The notes: generated from the letters alone by a model not told the origin. 64,000 nucleotides of DNA from Staphylospora marina (GCF_003856495.1 NZ_CP034118.1:124001-188000), one strand, 5' to 3'; positions 51,950 through 63,617 are shown, counted from the first letter of the stretch. Numbers and translations are program-made.

Positions 51950-53137
51950 ATGGCAAAAGCCAAGTTTGAGCGTACCAAACCGCACGTCAACATTGGTACC
52001 ATCGGTCACGTTGACCACGGCAAAACCACTCTGACCGCCGCAATCACCACCGTTCTGGCTCAAAAAGGCGGCGCTGTGGCTACCGCTTACGATCAAATCG
52101 ACAAAGCTCCGGAAGAGCGTGAGCGCGGAATCACCATCTCCACCGCACACGTGGAGTACGAAACCGACAACCGTCACTATGCTCACGTGGACTGCCCGGG
52201 TCACGCTGACTACGTGAAAAACATGATCACCGGTGCTGCTCAAATGGACGGCGCCATCCTGGTTGTGTCCGCCGCTGACGGCCCGATGCCGCAAACCCGC
52301 GAGCACATCCTGCTCTCCCGTCAGGTCGGCGTTCCGTACATCGTCGTCTTCCTGAACAAAGTGGACATGGTGGACGACGAAGAGCTCCTCGAGCTGGTGG
52401 AAATGGAAGTTCGCGAACTGCTCTCCGAATACGACTTCCCCGGCGATGACATCCCGGTCATCAAAGGTTCCGCTCTGAAAGCTCTGGAAGATCCGACCGG
52501 CGAATGGGCCCAAGCCATCATCGAACTGATGAACGCCGTCGACGAGTATATCCCGGCTCCGGAGCGTGCCACGGACAAACCGTTCCTGATGCCGGTTGAG
52601 GACGTCTTCACCATCACCGGTCGCGGTACCGTTGCCACCGGTCGTGTGGAGCGCGGTATGCTGAAAGTCGGCGACGAAGTGGAAATCATCGGCTTCACCG
52701 AAACCCGCAAAACCGTTGTGACCGGTGTGGAAATGTTCCGCAAGCTGCTTGACCAAGCAGAAGCCGGTGACAACATCGGTGCCCTGCTCCGCGGCGTGGA
52801 CCGCAAAGAAATCCAACGCGGACAAGTTCTGGCAAAACCGGGTTCCGTGAAACCGCACACCAAGTTCAAAGCGCAAGTGTACGTTCTGTCCAAAGAAGAG
52901 GGCGGCCGTCACACCCCGTTCTTCTCCAACTACCGTCCGCAATTCTACTTCCGCACCACCGACGTGACCGGCGTCATCAAACTGCCGGAAGGCGTTGAAA
53001 TGTGCATGCCCGGCGACAACGTCGAAATGGAAGTGGAACTGATCTCCCCGATCGCCATCGAAGACGGTACCCGTTTCGCTATCCGCGAAGGTGGCCGTAC
53101 CGTGGGCGCCGGCGCCGTTACCTCCATCATCGAGTAA
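51950..53137 (+). CDS. tuf: Elongation factor Tu
   Basis: A 395-aa GTPase carrying aminoacyl-tRNA to the ribosome. [13 protein letters not shown] (P-loop), [13 protein letters not shown] (switch II), NKVDMVDD (G4), SALKALE (G5). Strongly biased codons fit very high expression. The only tuf in the window. Start ATG after AAAGGGAGGATCC. A perfect bidirectional terminator follows, so the S10 cluster is a separate unit here. Confidence 0.98.
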   Translation: MAKAKFERTKPHVNIGTIGHVDHGKTTLTAAITTVLAQKGGAVATAYDQIDKAPEERERGITISTAHVEYETDNRHYAHVDCPGHADYVKNMITGAAQMDGAILVVSAADGPMPQTREHILLSRQVGVPYIVVFLNKVDMVDDEELLELVEMEVRELLSEYDFPGDDIPVIKGSALKALEDPTGEWAQAIIELMNAVDEYIPAPERATDKPFLMPVEDVFTITGRGTVATGRVERGMLKVGDEVEIIGFTETRKTVVTGVEMFRKLLDQAEAGDNIGALLRGVDRKEIQRGQVLAKPGSVKPHTKFKAQVYVLSKEEGGRHTPFFSNYRPQFYFRTTDVTGVIKLPEGVEMCMPGDNVEMEVELISPIAIEDGTRFAIREGGRTVGAGAVTSIIE

Positions 53138-53162
53138 TCGGTGCCCCTTCGGGTCAATGACA

Positions 53163-53199
53163 AAAACCCGTCAGTCCGTCACGGACTGGCGGGTTTTTT
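53163..53199 (+). terminator. Strong terminator after tuf
   Basis: CCCGTCAGTCCG (53167-53178) pairs with CGGACTGGCGGG (53182-53193), one G-T pair, then TTTTTT; A-run on the other side, so it could also end the convergent DUF1963 gene. Confidence 0.9.
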
Positions 53200-53223
53200 G
53201 TTTGGCGGAATCCCGTTCAACCA

Positions 53224-54021
53224 TCAATAACACTGCCACAAAAATCGTCCGTCCGGACGAACCGGATCCGGATCGACGAACAGATATCCCATCCCGCAGT
53301 CACCAAAGTCGGCAAATTCAAGAAACCATTTGCCTTTTTCATCGGTCGCCGGGTAGATGTAGAGCGGGTGGGTGCGCCCGGTGTGAATTTCACAGGTCGT
53401 TTTGCCGTTCACCTCCCGACAAGAGATCTTCGCGTGGATGGGATCGTGGATCTCCAAGCAATAAACGATTTGCCCGGCAAAGCGGAATCCGTCCGGTGTT
53501 TCGATATGCTGAATCCAAGTGGGAACGCTGCCAAGTCGGGTGCAATATTCAGGCTTTACCCGATCCTCTTCGCTGAGTCCGGAATGACTCGGGTCCATGT
53601 CGGGGGATACAAACCAGGGAGCCAGCTCTTCGGAAAGTCCGTCATCTTTCGCGGTCCAACACGTGATCCTGCACTCGGGGAGAAGGTGATCCGGTGTCAG
53701 GTCCGGAGGAAGAGGGGTTCGGCCCGGTTTCATTTCGGCATCATCCAGGATGAGAACTTTGTTGGCTCCACATTCCGGATCCCAAGTTTCGCAGTCGTCT
53801 CCACAGATGAACACATACAGCACCCTGCCGTCTTTTCCCAGATCGAGTCTGTCGGAGTGATGGGCGAACTGGGCCAGCAACGACATCGGGGCTTCACACC
53901 CGCTGCAGGTCGGCCACTTGTCTTCCGGAAGGCCCCACGGTATGCCTCCGAACTGGTCCACAAACTGCCCGGGGGGACCCATGAATTCGGCAAAGATCAA
54001 TTCCGGTTTCCAATATCGCAT
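53224..54021 (-). CDS. DUF1963-like protein, copy 1
   Basis: A 265-aa soluble protein resembling the DUF1963/YwqG family, of unknown function. Seen: FGGIPWGLPEDKWPTCSGCEAPMSLLAQF near the N-terminus (a CxxC), LYVFICG, a PTWIQHIE segment, FAGQIVYCLE, and a closing FGDCGMGYLFVDPDP...GRFLWQCY. Start 54021 has GGAAGGAG. The region is visibly more AT-rich than the ribosomal genes around it. It is antisense to the surrounding operons, convergent with tuf, and paralogous to the next gene. No operon role is evident; origin by duplication or transfer is inference. Confidence 0.65.
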   Translation of the reverse strand: MRYWKPELIFAEFMGPPGQFVDQFGGIPWGLPEDKWPTCSGCEAPMSLLAQFAHHSDRLDLGKDGRVLYVFICGDDCETWDPECGANKVLILDDAEMKPGRTPLPPDLTPDHLLPECRITCWTAKDDGLSEELAPWFVSPDMDPSHSGLSEEDRVKPEYCTRLGSVPTWIQHIETPDGFRFAGQIVYCLEIHDPIHAKISCREVNGKTTCEIHTGRTHPLYIYPATDEKGKWFLEFADFGDCGMGYLFVDPDPVRPDGRFLWQCY

Positions 54022-54230
54022 CGGTGATCGACTCCTTCCGAAGTGATCAGAACGCATGTTCTGTATCCAACGTACAAGAATCCGGTGTCGAATTCAAGAA
54101 AAATCATTGAATCTACACCGGATTTCTTTTGTGAGAGACCAGTTTCGTGCATGTCGCAATGAAATGGAAAATCACACGGAGTGTTTCTATTCATAACTCC
54201 GTTTTGGGATGAATTCTTTCTGCTTTCCCT

Positions 54231-55004
54231 TCACCAGCTCTGCCACAGGAAATATCCGTCCGGCTTTTTGGGATCGGGGTTCACGAAAAGATAGCCTCTG
54301 CCCCCGTCGCCGAAGGAGGTGAACTCGATCACGCGGGAGTCGTCGCCGGAATCATCCATTTCTTCGGCTGGCGGATCCAAAGCGGGGGACAGAGAAATCG
54401 TGCGAAAATCTTTGTTTTCCGTGGCCAGGTAGTGGGCGGGTTCTTCCGGTCCCAAAAGGAGCACGTGATCGATCTGCGCGGCAAAACGATAGGGCGGCTC
54501 CACGGGTTCGGGCATTTGCAGCCATTCGGGCTGACCGCCCAGTTTGGTGCCCGTTTCATCCGATGCCACGGGACCGCCGACGAAATCGAGCCATTCGGCT
54601 GCGGACGGCGCCTGTTCGGCGGGAATGTCTTCCTTCTCCACCCAGTCTTTGACCCACGCACCGGGAAGAATCGGGACCTCGGGGTCCGGCGGAGTTGCGG
54701 TGCCTTCCGTCAATTGTTCGGGCTCGAGAATCAACACCCGGTTGGCTCCGCCGTCCGCTTCCCAGGACGCACACGTTCCCGATTCGCACTGAAACAAAAA
54801 CAACACCCTTCCTTCCCGTCCGAGCGGGAACCGTTCCGGGTGATGGCGAAAACGGGCAAGAAAGCTCATCGCTTTCCCGCATTCCGCGCAGACGGGCCAT
54901 TCGTTCGCGGGGAAGCCGGCAGGCAGACCGCCGAACCGGTCCGGAGCGTCGGGACCTCCGGCTTTGTCCGAATGCAGGACGAGCAAGGGAATGTGGGACT
55001 TCAT
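54231..55004 (-). CDS. DUF1963-like protein, copy 2
   Basis: A 257-aa paralogue of copy 1, sharing FGGLPAGFPANEWPVCAECGKAMSFLARF, VLFLFQC, GGQPEWLQMPE, FAAQIDHVLLLG and the tail SFGDGGRGYLFVNPDPK. It retains the CxxC pair. The start at 55004 has GGAGGAGG and suits the conserved region. Its GC is closer to the chromosome average than copy 1. It lies antisense upstream of the S10 promoters; the 209-base gap to copy 1 is AT-rich. Confidence 0.65.
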   Translation of the reverse strand: MKSHIPLLVLHSDKAGGPDAPDRFGGLPAGFPANEWPVCAECGKAMSFLARFRHHPERFPLGREGRVLFLFQCESGTCASWEADGGANRVLILEPEQLTEGTATPPDPEVPILPGAWVKDWVEKEDIPAEQAPSAAEWLDFVGGPVASDETGTKLGGQPEWLQMPEPVEPPYRFAAQIDHVLLLGPEEPAHYLATENKDFRTISLSPALDPPAEEMDDSGDDSRVIEFTSFGDGGRGYLFVNPDPKKPDGYFLWQSW

Positions 55005-55282
55005 TTCGCAACTCCTCCTCCACAAGGGTCCGGGAACCCCGGCGCGTGAAAACAGGCATGCTGCCCGTCTCCGTCCGGTCAAACGAAGACGAACAAGCAT
55101 GCCGGCCTTGACGGCGGGATCTCCCGTTCACGATCTTTCTCACCACTTAGTTGTATCACCGCGGCGGCATTTTGCCAAACGGCATTTCGCCGGCGGCGGC
55201 GAACATCCGTCTCTTTCCTTTGCTTTCTCTTGTTGCGCCGCCGGTTTCCTGCCGGCTTTTCCGCGTTTTCCGGTGAAATGTG

Positions 55283-55311
55283 TTGACTTTTGCCCGGGAG
55301 ATGTCAATAAT
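55283..55311 (+). promoter_or_regulatory. S10 cluster promoter P1
   Basis: TTGACT (55283-55288), a 17-base spacer and AATAAT (55306-55311). Confidence 0.6.
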
Positions 55312-55409
55312 TTTGAGAAGACCGCGCAAAAGGAAGGAATTGGTATGGGCAAGCGGGGGATGCATGGCGCAAGAACAGGCTCTTTTTCCTGAATCCTGCC
55401 CAAAAGTGC

Positions 55410-55872
<463 letters not shown>

Positions 55873-55906
55873 TCAGCGGATTCTGTCATGGCAGGAGGTG
55901 TACACA

Positions 55907-56536
55907 GTGAAAGGCATTCTGGGCAAAAAGATCGGGATGACCCAAATCTTCGGCGAAAACGGAGTGGTCGTGCCCGTGACGGTCGTCGAAGCGGGTCCTT
56001 GCGTGGTTCTGCAAAAGAAGGAACTGGCAACTGACGGATACGAAGCGATCCAGCTCGGCTTCGACGAGAAGAAAGAACATCGAGCCAACAAGCCCGAACT
56101 CGGACATGCAGCCAAAGCAAATGCCAAACCCCAAAAGTTCGTCAAAGAGATCCGCGGGGTGAATCTGGCGGACTACGAAGTGGGCGGTCTGGTGAAAGCC
56201 GACCTGTTCGAACAGGGCGAATTCGTTGACGTGACCGGTACCACCAAAGGAAAAGGTTTTACCGGTGCCATCAAGCGTCACAACCAAGCTCGCGGACCGA
56301 TGTCCCACGGTTCCAAGTACCATCGCGGACCGGGTTCGATGGGTGCCATCGCTCCGAACCGGATCTTCAAGGGACAAACCATGCCGGGACGCATGGGACA
56401 TGAACGCGTGACGATCCAAAACCTGGAGATCGTCAAAGTGGACGCCGAGAAGAACCTGCTTCTGATCAAAGGTTCCGTTCCGGGTCCGAGAAACAGCTAC
56501 CTGATCATCAAATCGGCCGTCAAGCAAAGCAACTGA
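55907..56536 (+). CDS. rplC: 50S ribosomal protein L3
   Basis: A 209-aa protein with the extended finger near the peptidyl transferase centre ([21 protein letters not shown] region). Start GTG 55907 ([16 protein letters not shown]) with AGGAGGTG seven bases upstream, preferred over the in-frame GTG at 55898. Confidence 0.97.
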   Translation: MKGILGKKIGMTQIFGENGVVVPVTVVEAGPCVVLQKKELATDGYEAIQLGFDEKKEHRANKPELGHAAKANAKPQKFVKEIRGVNLADYEVGGLVKADLFEQGEFVDVTGTTKGKGFTGAIKRHNQARGPMSHGSKYHRGPGSMGAIAPNRIFKGQTMPGRMGHERVTIQNLEIVKVDAEKNLLLIKGSVPGPRNSYLIIKSAVKQSN

Positions 56537-56565
56537 CGGAACAGGACAAGAAAGGAGGAGTCACC

Positions 56566-57192
56566 ATGCCCAAACTGGCAGTACTCAACATGAGCGGTGA
56601 ACAGGTGGGGGAAATCGAACTCTCCGACGCTCTCTTCGGAATCACCCCGAATGAAGCCGTTCTGCATCAGGCAGTCGTGATGCAACAGGCATCCCTTCGC
56701 CGCGGAACTCATGCGACCAAAAACCGCGCATTGGTGAGCGGCGGCGGCAGAAAGCCCTGGAGACAAAAAGGTACCGGACGCGCCCGTCACGGAAGCATCC
56801 GTTCCCCGCTGTGGGTGGGAGGCGGCACGGTGTTCGGTCCTCAACCGCGCAGCTATGCCTTCAAGCTGCCGAAAAAAGTGCGCCGTCTGGCTCTGAAATC
56901 CGCCCTCTCCAGCAAAGTGATCGACCAGGATCTGGTGGTGCTGGACGAGCTGAAGCTGGATAAGCCGAAAACCAAAGACATGGTGAACGTGCTGAAAAAC
57001 CTCGGTGCGGATCGCAAAGCACTGGTCGTGACCGACAGCCTCGACCAAAACGCCGTTCTGTCCGCTCGCAACATTCCGGGCGTGAAACTGGTGCAAGCCG
57101 ACGGAATCAACGTGCTGGACATTCTCCACCACGACAAGCTGATCCTGACCCGTGGTGCCGTGAGCCGCGTTGAGGAGGTGTTTGGCAAGTGA
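56566..57192 (+). CDS. rplD: 50S ribosomal protein L4
   Basis: A 208-aa exit-tunnel protein. The loop [29 protein letters not shown] reaches the tunnel wall and has the usual sequence, with no macrolide-type change obvious. Its stop overlaps rplW by four bases, so they are coupled. Confidence 0.97.
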   Translation: MPKLAVLNMSGEQVGEIELSDALFGITPNEAVLHQAVVMQQASLRRGTHATKNRALVSGGGRKPWRQKGTGRARHGSIRSPLWVGGGTVFGPQPRSYAFKLPKKVRRLALKSALSSKVIDQDLVVLDELKLDKPKTKDMVNVLKNLGADRKALVVTDSLDQNAVLSARNIPGVKLVQADGINVLDILHHDKLILTRGAVSRVEEVFGK

Positions 57193-57476
57193 AGGACCCT
57201 CGCGACATCATTCGCCGGCCGGTAATCACCGAGAAGTCCACGGAACTGATGGAGCAAAACAAGTACGTCTTTGAAGTGGATCCGCGCGCCAACAAGGTGG
57301 AAATCAAGAAGGCCGTGGAGCAAATCTTCAACGTGAAAGTGGCTTCGGTCAACACCATGCGTGTCACCGGCAAGGTGAAGCGCTACGGCCGTTACAGCGG
57401 TCGCAGACCCGAACGGAAAAAAGCGATCGTCACGTTGAAACCCGACAGCAAGCCGATCGAAATGTTTGAAGTCTGA
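57189..57476 (+). CDS. rplW: 50S ribosomal protein L23
   Basis: A 95-aa protein at the tunnel exit and docking site for trigger factor and [33 protein letters not shown] is canonical. GTG start overlaps the L4 stop. Confidence 0.97.
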   Translation: MKDPRDIIRRPVITEKSTELMEQNKYVFEVDPRANKVEIKKAVEQIFNVKVASVNTMRVTGKVKRYGRYSGRRPERKKAIVTLKPDSKPIEMFEV

Positions 57477-57510
57477 TCGATAACCTTTGAGGAAGAAGGA
57501 GGGAAAAGGA

Positions 57511-58344
57511 ATGGGCATCAAGCATTTCAAGCCGACGACTCCGTCCCGTCGTCACATGACCGTATCGACCTTCGAAGAGATCACGACCGACAAGCCGGAG
57601 AAATCCCTTGTTGTCACGCTGGTCAAACGCTCCGGACGCAACAACCAGGGACGCATCACCACCCGTCATCGCGGGGGCGGCCACAAGCGGAAATACCGGA
57701 TCATCGACTTCAAGCGCAACAAGGACGGCATTCCCGGCAAAGTTGCCACGATCGAATACGATCCGAACCGTTCCGCCAACATTGCCCTGATCAACTACGT
57801 GGACGGCGAGAAGCGCTACATCATCGCTCCGCACGGCCTGAAAGTCGGCATGACCATCATGTCCGGACCGGAAGCCGACATCCGCGTGGGCAACGCTCTG
57901 CCGCTCCGCAACATCCCGGTGGGTACCGTGATTCACAACATCGAACTGAAACCGGGTCGCGGCGGCCAGCTGGTTCGCGCCGCAGGTGCTTCCGCACAGC
58001 TCTTGGGGAAAGAGGGCAAATACGCCATCATCCGCCTCACCTCCGGTGAAGTTCGCATGGTTCACCTGGATTGCCGCGCGACGATCGGTCAGGTCGGAAA
58101 TCTCGATCACGAGCTGATCACCGTGGGGAAAGCCGGACGCTCCCGTTGGCTGGGCAAACGTCCGACGGTTCGCGGTTCCGTGATGAACCCGGTGGACCAC
58201 CCGCACGGCGGTGGTGAAGGTCGCGCTCCGATCGGTCGCAAGTCTCCGATGACTCCGTGGGGCAAACCGGCACTGGGATACAAAACCCGGAAGAAAAACA
58301 AGCCGTCTGACAAATACATCGTCCGTCGTCGCAAGAGCAAATAA
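57511..58344 (+). CDS. rplB: 50S ribosomal protein L2
   Basis: A 277-aa protein needed for subunit joining and peptidyl transfer. [23 protein letters not shown] at the start; the conserved [14 protein letters not shown] near the C-terminus includes the essential His. ATG 57511 follows AAGGAGGGAAAAGGA; the longer in-frame start is unlikely. Confidence 0.98.
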   Translation: MGIKHFKPTTPSRRHMTVSTFEEITTDKPEKSLVVTLVKRSGRNNQGRITTRHRGGGHKRKYRIIDFKRNKDGIPGKVATIEYDPNRSANIALINYVDGEKRYIIAPHGLKVGMTIMSGPEADIRVGNALPLRNIPVGTVIHNIELKPGRGGQLVRAAGASAQLLGKEGKYAIIRLTSGEVRMVHLDCRATIGQVGNLDHELITVGKAGRSRWLGKRPTVRGSVMNPVDHPHGGGEGRAPIGRKSPMTPWGKPALGYKTRKKNKPSDKYIVRRRKSK

Positions 58345-58386
58345 CGTGATCACGAAATCAGCCGCGCTCGAAAGGAGGTTCATTCC

Positions 58387-58665
58387 ATGGGTCGCAGCTT
58401 GAAAAAAGGACCTTTTGTCGATGACCACCTGATGAAAAAGGTTCTGGAACTGAACGAGAAAAACGAGAAACGCGTGATTAAAACCTGGTCCCGCCGTTCC
58501 ACCATCTTTCCGGAGTTCGTGGGTCACACGTTCGCCGTTCATGACGGTCGCAAACACGTCCCGGTGTACGTGACCGAAGACATGGTCGGCCACAAGCTGG
58601 GCGAATTCGTTCCGACCCGTACCTACAGAGGTCACGGTGACGACAAGAAAACGAAGAAGCGCTGA
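58387..58665 (+). CDS. rpsS: 30S ribosomal protein S19
   Basis: A 92-aa head protein. [18 protein letters not shown] and the [38 protein letters not shown] core are standard. AAAGGAGGT ribosome site. Confidence 0.98.
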   Translation: MGRSLKKGPFVDDHLMKKVLELNEKNEKRVIKTWSRRSTIFPEFVGHTFAVHDGRKHVPVYVTEDMVGHKLGEFVPTRTYRGHGDDKKTKKR

Positions 58666-58696
58666 GTGACCGCCCCATCAGAGAGGAGGTAACGAG

Positions 58697-59029
58697 ATGG
58701 AAGCCAAAGCAACTGCCCGTTACGTGCGCATCTCTCCGCGCAAGGCGCGCCTGGTGATCGACCTGATTCGCGGCAAATCCGTGGCCGAAGCGTTCTCCAT
58801 CCTGCGCTTCACGCCGAAAGCCGCTTCCCCGGTCATCGAGAAAGTGCTGAAATCCGCCGTTGCCAACGCGGAACACAATCACAACCTGAACGCTTCGGGT
58901 TTGGTTGTGAAAAAAGCGTACGTGGATGAGGGCCCGACGCTGAAGCGCTATCAACCCCGCGCTCGCGGTCAAGCCTATGAGATTCTGAAACGGACCAGCC
59001 ACATCACCGTGGTTGTCGGTGAACAGTGA
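58697..59029 (+). CDS. rplV: 50S ribosomal protein L22
   Basis: A 110-aa tunnel protein. [25 protein letters not shown], then the beta-hairpin with [29 protein letters not shown]. The tunnel tip has no obvious macrolide-resistance deletion. GAGAGGAGGT site. Confidence 0.97.
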   Translation: MEAKATARYVRISPRKARLVIDLIRGKSVAEAFSILRFTPKAASPVIEKVLKSAVANAEHNHNLNASGLVVKKAYVDEGPTLKRYQPRARGQAYEILKRTSHITVVVGEQ

Positions 59030-59056
59030 GCAAGTTGAACAAGGAGGGATGAAACG

Positions 59057-59719
59057 GTGGGTCAAAAGGTAAATCCGGTCGGACTTCGTATCGGCATCAT
59101 CCGTGACTGGGAATCCAAATGGTACGCTGAAAAAGACTATGCCGACCTGCTCCATGAAGACCTGAAGATCCGGAACTTTATCCGCAACCGCATGAAAGAT
59201 GCGAGCATCTCCAAGATCGAAATCGAGCGGGCCGCCAACCGCGTCAACATTTCCATCCATACCGCGAAGCCGGGCATGGTGATCGGCAAAGGCGGTTCCG
59301 AAGTGGAAGCCCTTCGGCAGGCCCTGGCCAAACTGACCGGCAAAAAGGTGCACATCAACATCCACGAGATCAAAAATCCCGATCTGGATGCTTATCTCGT
59401 GGCCGAAAGCATCGCGCAACAGCTGGAGCGCCGTGTTTCCTTCCGTCGCGCGATGAAACAGGCGATCCAACGCTGCATGCGCGCGGGAGCCAAAGGAGTG
59501 CGCACCGCGGTGAGCGGACGCCTGGGCGGCGCGGACATCGCCCGCACCGAAGGATACAGCGAAGGAACGGTTCCGCTGCACACCCTGCGTGCAGACATCG
59601 ACTACGGTTTCACGGAAGCACACACCACTTACGGTCGGATCGGCGTGAAAGTGTGGATCTATCGCGGTGAAGTGCTGCCGGCCAAGAAAACCAAAGGAGC
59701 TGCGGAAGGAGGCGAGTAA
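59057..59719 (+). CDS. rpsC: 30S ribosomal protein S3
   Basis: A 220-aa protein at the mRNA entry. A KH domain ([25 protein letters not shown]) and the C-terminal domain with [24 protein letters not shown] are complete. GTG start. Three bases before rplP. Confidence 0.98.
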   Translation: MGQKVNPVGLRIGIIRDWESKWYAEKDYADLLHEDLKIRNFIRNRMKDASISKIEIERAANRVNISIHTAKPGMVIGKGGSEVEALRQALAKLTGKKVHINIHEIKNPDLDAYLVAESIAQQLERRVSFRRAMKQAIQRCMRAGAKGVRTAVSGRLGGADIARTEGYSEGTVPLHTLRADIDYGFTEAHTTYGRIGVKVWIYRGEVLPAKKTKGAAEGGE

Positions 59720-59722
59720 TCC

Positions 59723-60148
59723 ATGCTGATGCCCAAAAAGGTCAAGTTCCGTCGTCCGCATCGTCCGCGCAAGCTGCGTGGCAAGGCCAAAGGCGGCACG
59801 GAAGTGGCATTCGGTGAATACGGCCTGCAAGCCCTCGAACCGGCATGGGTGACCAACCGCCAAATCGAGGCCGCACGTCGGGCCATGACGCGCTACATCC
59901 GCCGTGGCGGGAAAGTCTGGATCAAAATCTTCCCGGATCGCCCGATCACCCAGAAACCGCTCGAGGTTCGGATGGGTAGCGGGAAAGGTTCTCCGGAAAA
60001 ATGGGTGGCCGTGGTGAAGCCGGGCAAGGTGCTGTTCGAGCTCGCCGGCGTTCCGGAAGAGACCGCACGTGAAGCAATGCGGCTTGCCGCACACAAACTT
60101 CCGATCAAAACCAAATTCGTGAAAAGAGAAGCGGGTGGTAACGAATGA
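59723..60148 (+). CDS. rplP: 50S ribosomal protein L16
   Basis: A 141-aa protein near the A-site t[37 protein letters not shown] 59723 matches the family's MLxPK start and the GGAGG spacing. Overlaps rpmC by four bases. Confidence 0.97.
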   Translation: MLMPKKVKFRRPHRPRKLRGKAKGGTEVAFGEYGLQALEPAWVTNRQIEAARRAMTRYIRRGGKVWIKIFPDRPITQKPLEVRMGSGKGSPEKWVAVVKPGKVLFELAGVPEETAREAMRLAAHKLPIKTKFVKREAGGNE

Positions 60149-60357
60149 AAGCACGTGAGCTGGCAGAGTTGACCACCGCCGAGATCCAACAAAAGCTCTC
60201 TCAGTACAAAGAGGAGTTGTTCAACCTCCGCTTCCAATCCGCAACGGGTCAACTGGAAAGCCCGGCCCGTCTGCGCCAGGTTCGCAAAGCGATCGCTCGT
60301 TGCAAAACGATTCTGCGTGAACGCGAACTGGGGATCGAAAGGAGGAAGCAAGGATGA
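60145..60357 (+). CDS. rpmC: 50S ribosomal protein L29
   Basis: A 70-aa two-helix protein. [38 protein letters not shown] is typical. Overlaps both rplP and rpsQ by four bases. Confidence 0.97.
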   Translation: MKARELAELTTAEIQQKLSQYKEELFNLRFQSATGQLESPARLRQVRKAIARCKTILRERELGIERRKQG

Positions 60358-60620
60358 ACCAGCGCACGACGCGCCGCAAAGTCCGGATCGGTCGGGTGGT
60401 CAGCGACAAAATGGACAAAACCATCGTTGTCGCCGTGGAAACCTACAAGAAGCATCCCCTGTACGGCAAACGCGTGAAATACACCAAAAAATTCAAGGCT
60501 CATGACGAGCGGAACGAGGCAAAAACCGGCGATACCGTGAAAATCATGGAAACCCGTCCGCTTTCCAAGGAAAAGCGCTGGCGCCTCGTTGAGATCGTGG
60601 AAAAAGCCGTGATCGTCTAA
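60354..60620 (+). CDS. rpsQ: 30S ribosomal protein S17
   Basis: An 88-aa beta-barrel rRNA-binding protein. [20 protein letters not shown] and the [21 protein letters not shown]-terminus are standard. Confidence 0.97.
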   Translation: MNQRTTRRKVRIGRVVSDKMDKTIVVAVETYKKHPLYGKRVKYTKKFKAHDERNEAKTGDTVKIMETRPLSKEKRWRLVEIVEKAVIV

Positions 60621-60650
60621 GCATAACTGACGCGGGAAGGAGGGGAACCC

Positions 60651-61019
60651 ATGATTCAACCGCAATCTCGCCTTCGAGTGGCTGACAACTCCGGTGCAAA
60701 AGAAGTGATGTGCATCCGGGTCCTGGGTGGATCCAAACGGAAAACCGCCGGAATCGGCGACGTCATCGTCGCATCCGTGAAACAAGCTACGCCCGGTGGC
60801 GTTGTCAAGAAAGGGGATGTGGTCAAATGCGTGATCGTTCGCACGAAACGCGCGACCCGTCGCCCGGACGGTTCCTACATCCGTTTTGACGAGAATGCCG
60901 CCGTCATCATCAAGGATGACAACTCTCCGCGCGGTACCCGGATCTTCGGACCGGTGGCCCGTGAATTGCGTGATCGCGACTTCATGAAGATCATTTCGCT
61001 GGCGCCGGAGGTTCTGTGA
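60651..61019 (+). CDS. rplN: 50S ribosomal protein L14
   Basis: A 122-aa intersubunit protein. [27 protein letters not shown] and [32 protein letters not shown] are canonical. GGAAGGAGGGG ribosome site. Convergence point of spc-type genes in Bacilli. Confidence 0.98.
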   Translation: MIQPQSRLRVADNSGAKEVMCIRVLGGSKRKTAGIGDVIVASVKQATPGGVVKKGDVVKCVIVRTKRATRRPDGSYIRFDENAAVIIKDDNSPRGTRIFGPVARELRDRDFMKIISLAPEVL

Positions 61020-61070
61020 TCAGGCGCCGCTTTCCGTGGTCGAATTTCCGAGCGTAAGGAGGTGCCCGGC

Positions 61071-61439
61071 ATGGCGAACAAACTGCACATCAAAAAGGGC
61101 GACATCGTCATTGTGATGCGCGGCAAGGAAGCTCCCTATTTCGATGACAACGGCAAAAAAGTGTACACCAAGGGACGCGTGATCCGTGTTCTCCCGAAAG
61201 AGAACCGCGTGATCGTCGAAGGTGTCAACATGGTGAAAAAACATGCCCGTCCGTCCCAGGCCAATCCGCAAGGCGGCATCATCGAAATGGAAGCTCCCAT
61301 TCACGTGTCCAACGTGATGATCGAGGATCCGAAGACGAAAGAGCCGACCCGGATCGGATACAAATGGGTGGAAGGCAAAAACGGCGAAAAGAAAAAAGTG
61401 CGTTACGCCAAAAAATCCGGTGAGATTCTCGACAAATGA
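61071..61439 (+). CDS. rplX: 50S ribosomal protein L24
   Basis: A 122-aa assembly initiator with a KOW motif ([39 protein letters not shown]). Slightly longer than the Bacillus protein (about 103 aa): the extra residues lie in the early [15 protein letters not shown] segment and the Lys-rich tail. ATG 61071 follows AAGGAGGTG. Confidence 0.96.
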   Translation: MANKLHIKKGDIVIVMRGKEAPYFDDNGKKVYTKGRVIRVLPKENRVIVEGVNMVKKHARPSQANPQGGIIEMEAPIHVSNVMIEDPKTKEPTRIGYKWVEGKNGEKKKVRYAKKSGEILDK

Positions 61440-61465
61440 CCGGTGACGGAAGGGAGGTTCGCCTG

Positions 61466-62011
61466 ATGGCAGCACGTGTGAAGGAGCTGTACCTGAACGA
61501 AGTGGCTCCTGCCATGATGAAGAAATTCAACTACAAGTCTCCGATGCAAGTGCCGAAAGTGGAGAAAGTGATCATCAACATGGGTGTGGGTGAAGCCGTC
61601 CAAAACCCGAAAGTGCTCGACGGCGCGGTGGAGGATCTCACCCTGATCTCCGGACAAAAGCCGGTGATCACCCGGGCGAAAAAATCGATCGCCGGATTCA
61701 AGCTTCGTGAGGGCATGCCGATCGGTGCCAAAGTGACCCTCCGGGGCGAGCGGATGTATCACTTCCTCGACAAACTGATGAACGTGGCTCTGCCGCGCGT
61801 TCGCGACTTCCGCGGCGTTTCCCCGAAATCCTTCGACGGACGCGGAAACTATACGCTCGGTCTGAAAGAGCAGCTCATCTTCCCGGAGATCTCTTACGAC
61901 AAGGTGGACAAAGTTCGCGGCATGGACATCGTGATCGTCACGACCGCGAAAACCGACGAAGAGGCTCGTGAACTGCTGACGCTGCTGGGAATGCCGTTCC
62001 GCAAGCAGTGA
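61466..62011 (+). CDS. rplE: 50S ribosomal protein L5
   Basis: A 181-aa 5S rRNA-binding protein. [39 protein letters not shown] and [11 protein letters not shown] are standard. ATG 61466 follows AAGGGAGGT; an upstream in-frame ATG is less likely. Confidence 0.97.
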   Translation: MAARVKELYLNEVAPAMMKKFNYKSPMQVPKVEKVIINMGVGEAVQNPKVLDGAVEDLTLISGQKPVITRAKKSIAGFKLREGMPIGAKVTLRGERMYHFLDKLMNVALPRVRDFRGVSPKSFDGRGNYTLGLKEQLIFPEISYDKVDKVRGMDIVIVTTAKTDEEARELLTLLGMPFRKQ

Positions 62012-62038
62012 CATCTCACAGGACAAGGGGGGAATCTC

Positions 62039-62224
62039 GTGGCCAAGAAGTCGATGATCGTCAAATCGCAGCGCAAGCAAAAATTCAAGGTGCGTGAATA
62101 CACCCGCTGCGAACGTTGCGGCCGCCCGCACTCGGTGTACCGCAAGTTCCGCCTCTGCCGGATTTGCTTCCGTGAATTGGCCTACAAAGGGCAGATTCCC
62201 GGCGTGAAAAAAGCCAGCTGGTAA
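62039..62224 (+). CDS. rpsZ: 30S ribosomal protein S14, zinc-binding short type
   Basis: A 61-aa S14 of the short zinc form. Cys pairs CERCG and CRICF form the zinc site. [23 protein letters not shown] at the start. GTG start. The long zinc-free form, if present, is elsewhere. Confidence 0.97.
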   Translation: MAKKSMIVKSQRKQKFKVREYTRCERCGRPHSVYRKFRLCRICFRELAYKGQIPGVKKASW

Positions 62225-62248
62225 TGATGACAGGAAGGAGGGTTTCGC

Positions 62249-62647
62249 ATGGTGATGACCGACCCCATTGCTGATATGCTGACCAGAATCCGCAACGCGA
62301 ACTTGGTTCGCCACGAGAGCGTGGAGTTCCCGGCTTCCCGGATCAAACGCGAAATCTGCGAGATCCTGAAGCGTGAAGGATTCATCCGCGATTGCGAGTA
62401 TATCGAAGACAACAAACAGGGGATCATTCGCCTTTTCCTCAAGTACGGAGCCAACAACGAGCGTGTGATCACCGGACTGAAACGGATCAGCAAACCCGGT
62501 TTGCGCGTGTATGCCAAGGCTTCTGAAGTGCCCCGTGTGATGCGTGGCCTGGGGATTGCCATCCTCTCCACCAACAAGGGGATCATGACCGACAAGGAAG
62601 CCCGCCAACACAACGTGGGCGGAGAAGTTATTGCATACGTTTGGTAA
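62249..62647 (+). CDS. rpsH: 30S ribosomal protein S8
   Basis: A 132-aa central-domain protein that also represses the spc operon in many bacteria. [33 protein letters not shown] and the C-terminal GGEVIAYVW are canonical. AGGAAGGAGGG site. Confidence 0.97.
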   Translation: MVMTDPIADMLTRIRNANLVRHESVEFPASRIKREICEILKREGFIRDCEYIEDNKQGIIRLFLKYGANNERVITGLKRISKPGLRVYAKASEVPRVMRGLGIAILSTNKGIMTDKEARQHNVGGEVIAYVW

Positions 62648-62673
62648 TCGCCTGATGGACGGAGGTGAACAAC

Positions 62674-63213
62674 ATGTCCCGTATCGGCAAAAAACCGATC
62701 ACGATTCCCGGCGGTGTGGAAGTGAAAATCGAAGGAAGCCATGTGACCGTCAAAGGTCCGAAAGGCACCCTGGAGCGTGATTTTCATCCCGACATCGTGA
62801 TCAAACAGGTAGACAACACCTTGGTGGTCGAGCGTCCGAGCGATCACCGGACCCACCGGGCCCTGCACGGAACGACCCGGAGCGTGCTGGCCAACATGGT
62901 GGAAGGTGTGACCAACGGATTCAGCAAAACGTTGGAACTGGTCGGCGTGGGTTACCGTGCCAACAAAAAAGGCAACACTCTGGTACTGAGCCTCGGTTTC
63001 TCCCATCCGGTGGAAATCACTCCGGATGAGGGAATCGAACTGGAAGTTCCGTCTCAAACCCAAATCATCGTCAAAGGGATCGACAAGGAGAAAGTCGGTG
63101 CCCAAGCCGCCAAGATCCGTGCATGGAGACGTCCCGAACCGTACAAGGGCAAAGGGATCAAATATGCGGGTGAAGTCATTCGCCGCAAAGAAGGAAAAGC
63201 CGGTAAGAAATAA
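62674..63213 (+). CDS. rplF: 50S ribosomal protein L6
   Basis: A 179-aa two-domain protein by the sarcin-ricin loop. [16 protein letters not shown] and the C-terminal [26 protein letters not shown] are typical. ATG 62674 after GGAGGTGAAC. Confidence 0.97.
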   Translation: MSRIGKKPITIPGGVEVKIEGSHVTVKGPKGTLERDFHPDIVIKQVDNTLVVERPSDHRTHRALHGTTRSVLANMVEGVTNGFSKTLELVGVGYRANKKGNTLVLSLGFSHPVEITPDEGIELEVPSQTQIIVKGIDKEKVGAQAAKIRAWRRPEPYKGKGIKYAGEVIRRKEGKAGKK

Positions 63214-63248
63214 TCCGGCCGCTTAGTGAGAAGGGAGTGAGCTGGACC

Positions 63249-63617
63249 GTGATTCAAAAAGTGGACCGCAACAAGAAACGGAAAGTCCGCGCACTGCGCG
63301 TGCGGAAGAAAGTGTTCGGTACCCCCGAACGTCCGCGTCTCAACGTGTTCCGTTCCGGCAAGAACATTTACGCGCAACTGATTGACGACACGATCGGTCA
63401 TACCTTGGTGTCCGCGTCCACGCTGGATTCGGAATTCAAGGCCAAAGGCATCAGCGGCGGTACGGTGGAAGCGGCCCGTCAAGTGGGCGAACTGATCGCC
63501 AAACGCGCTGTCGAAAAAGGCTTCAAGCGCGTCGTGTTCGACCGTGGCGGTTATCTGTATCATGGTCGGGTCAAGGCGCTGGCTGACGGAGCTCGGGAAG
63601 GAGGTCTGGACTTTTGA
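63249..63617 (+). CDS. rplR: 50S ribosomal protein L18
   Basis: A 122-aa 5S rRNA protein. [23 protein letters not shown] and the [27 protein letters not shown]-terminus are diagnostic. GTG 63249 fits the family N-terminus better than GTG 63237. The stop overlaps rpsE by four bases. Confidence 0.96.
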   Translation: MIQKVDRNKKRKVRALRVRKKVFGTPERPRLNVFRSGKNIYAQLIDDTIGHTLVSASTLDSEFKAKGISGGTVEAARQVGELIAKRAVEKGFKRVVFDRGGYLYHGRVKALADGAREGGLDF

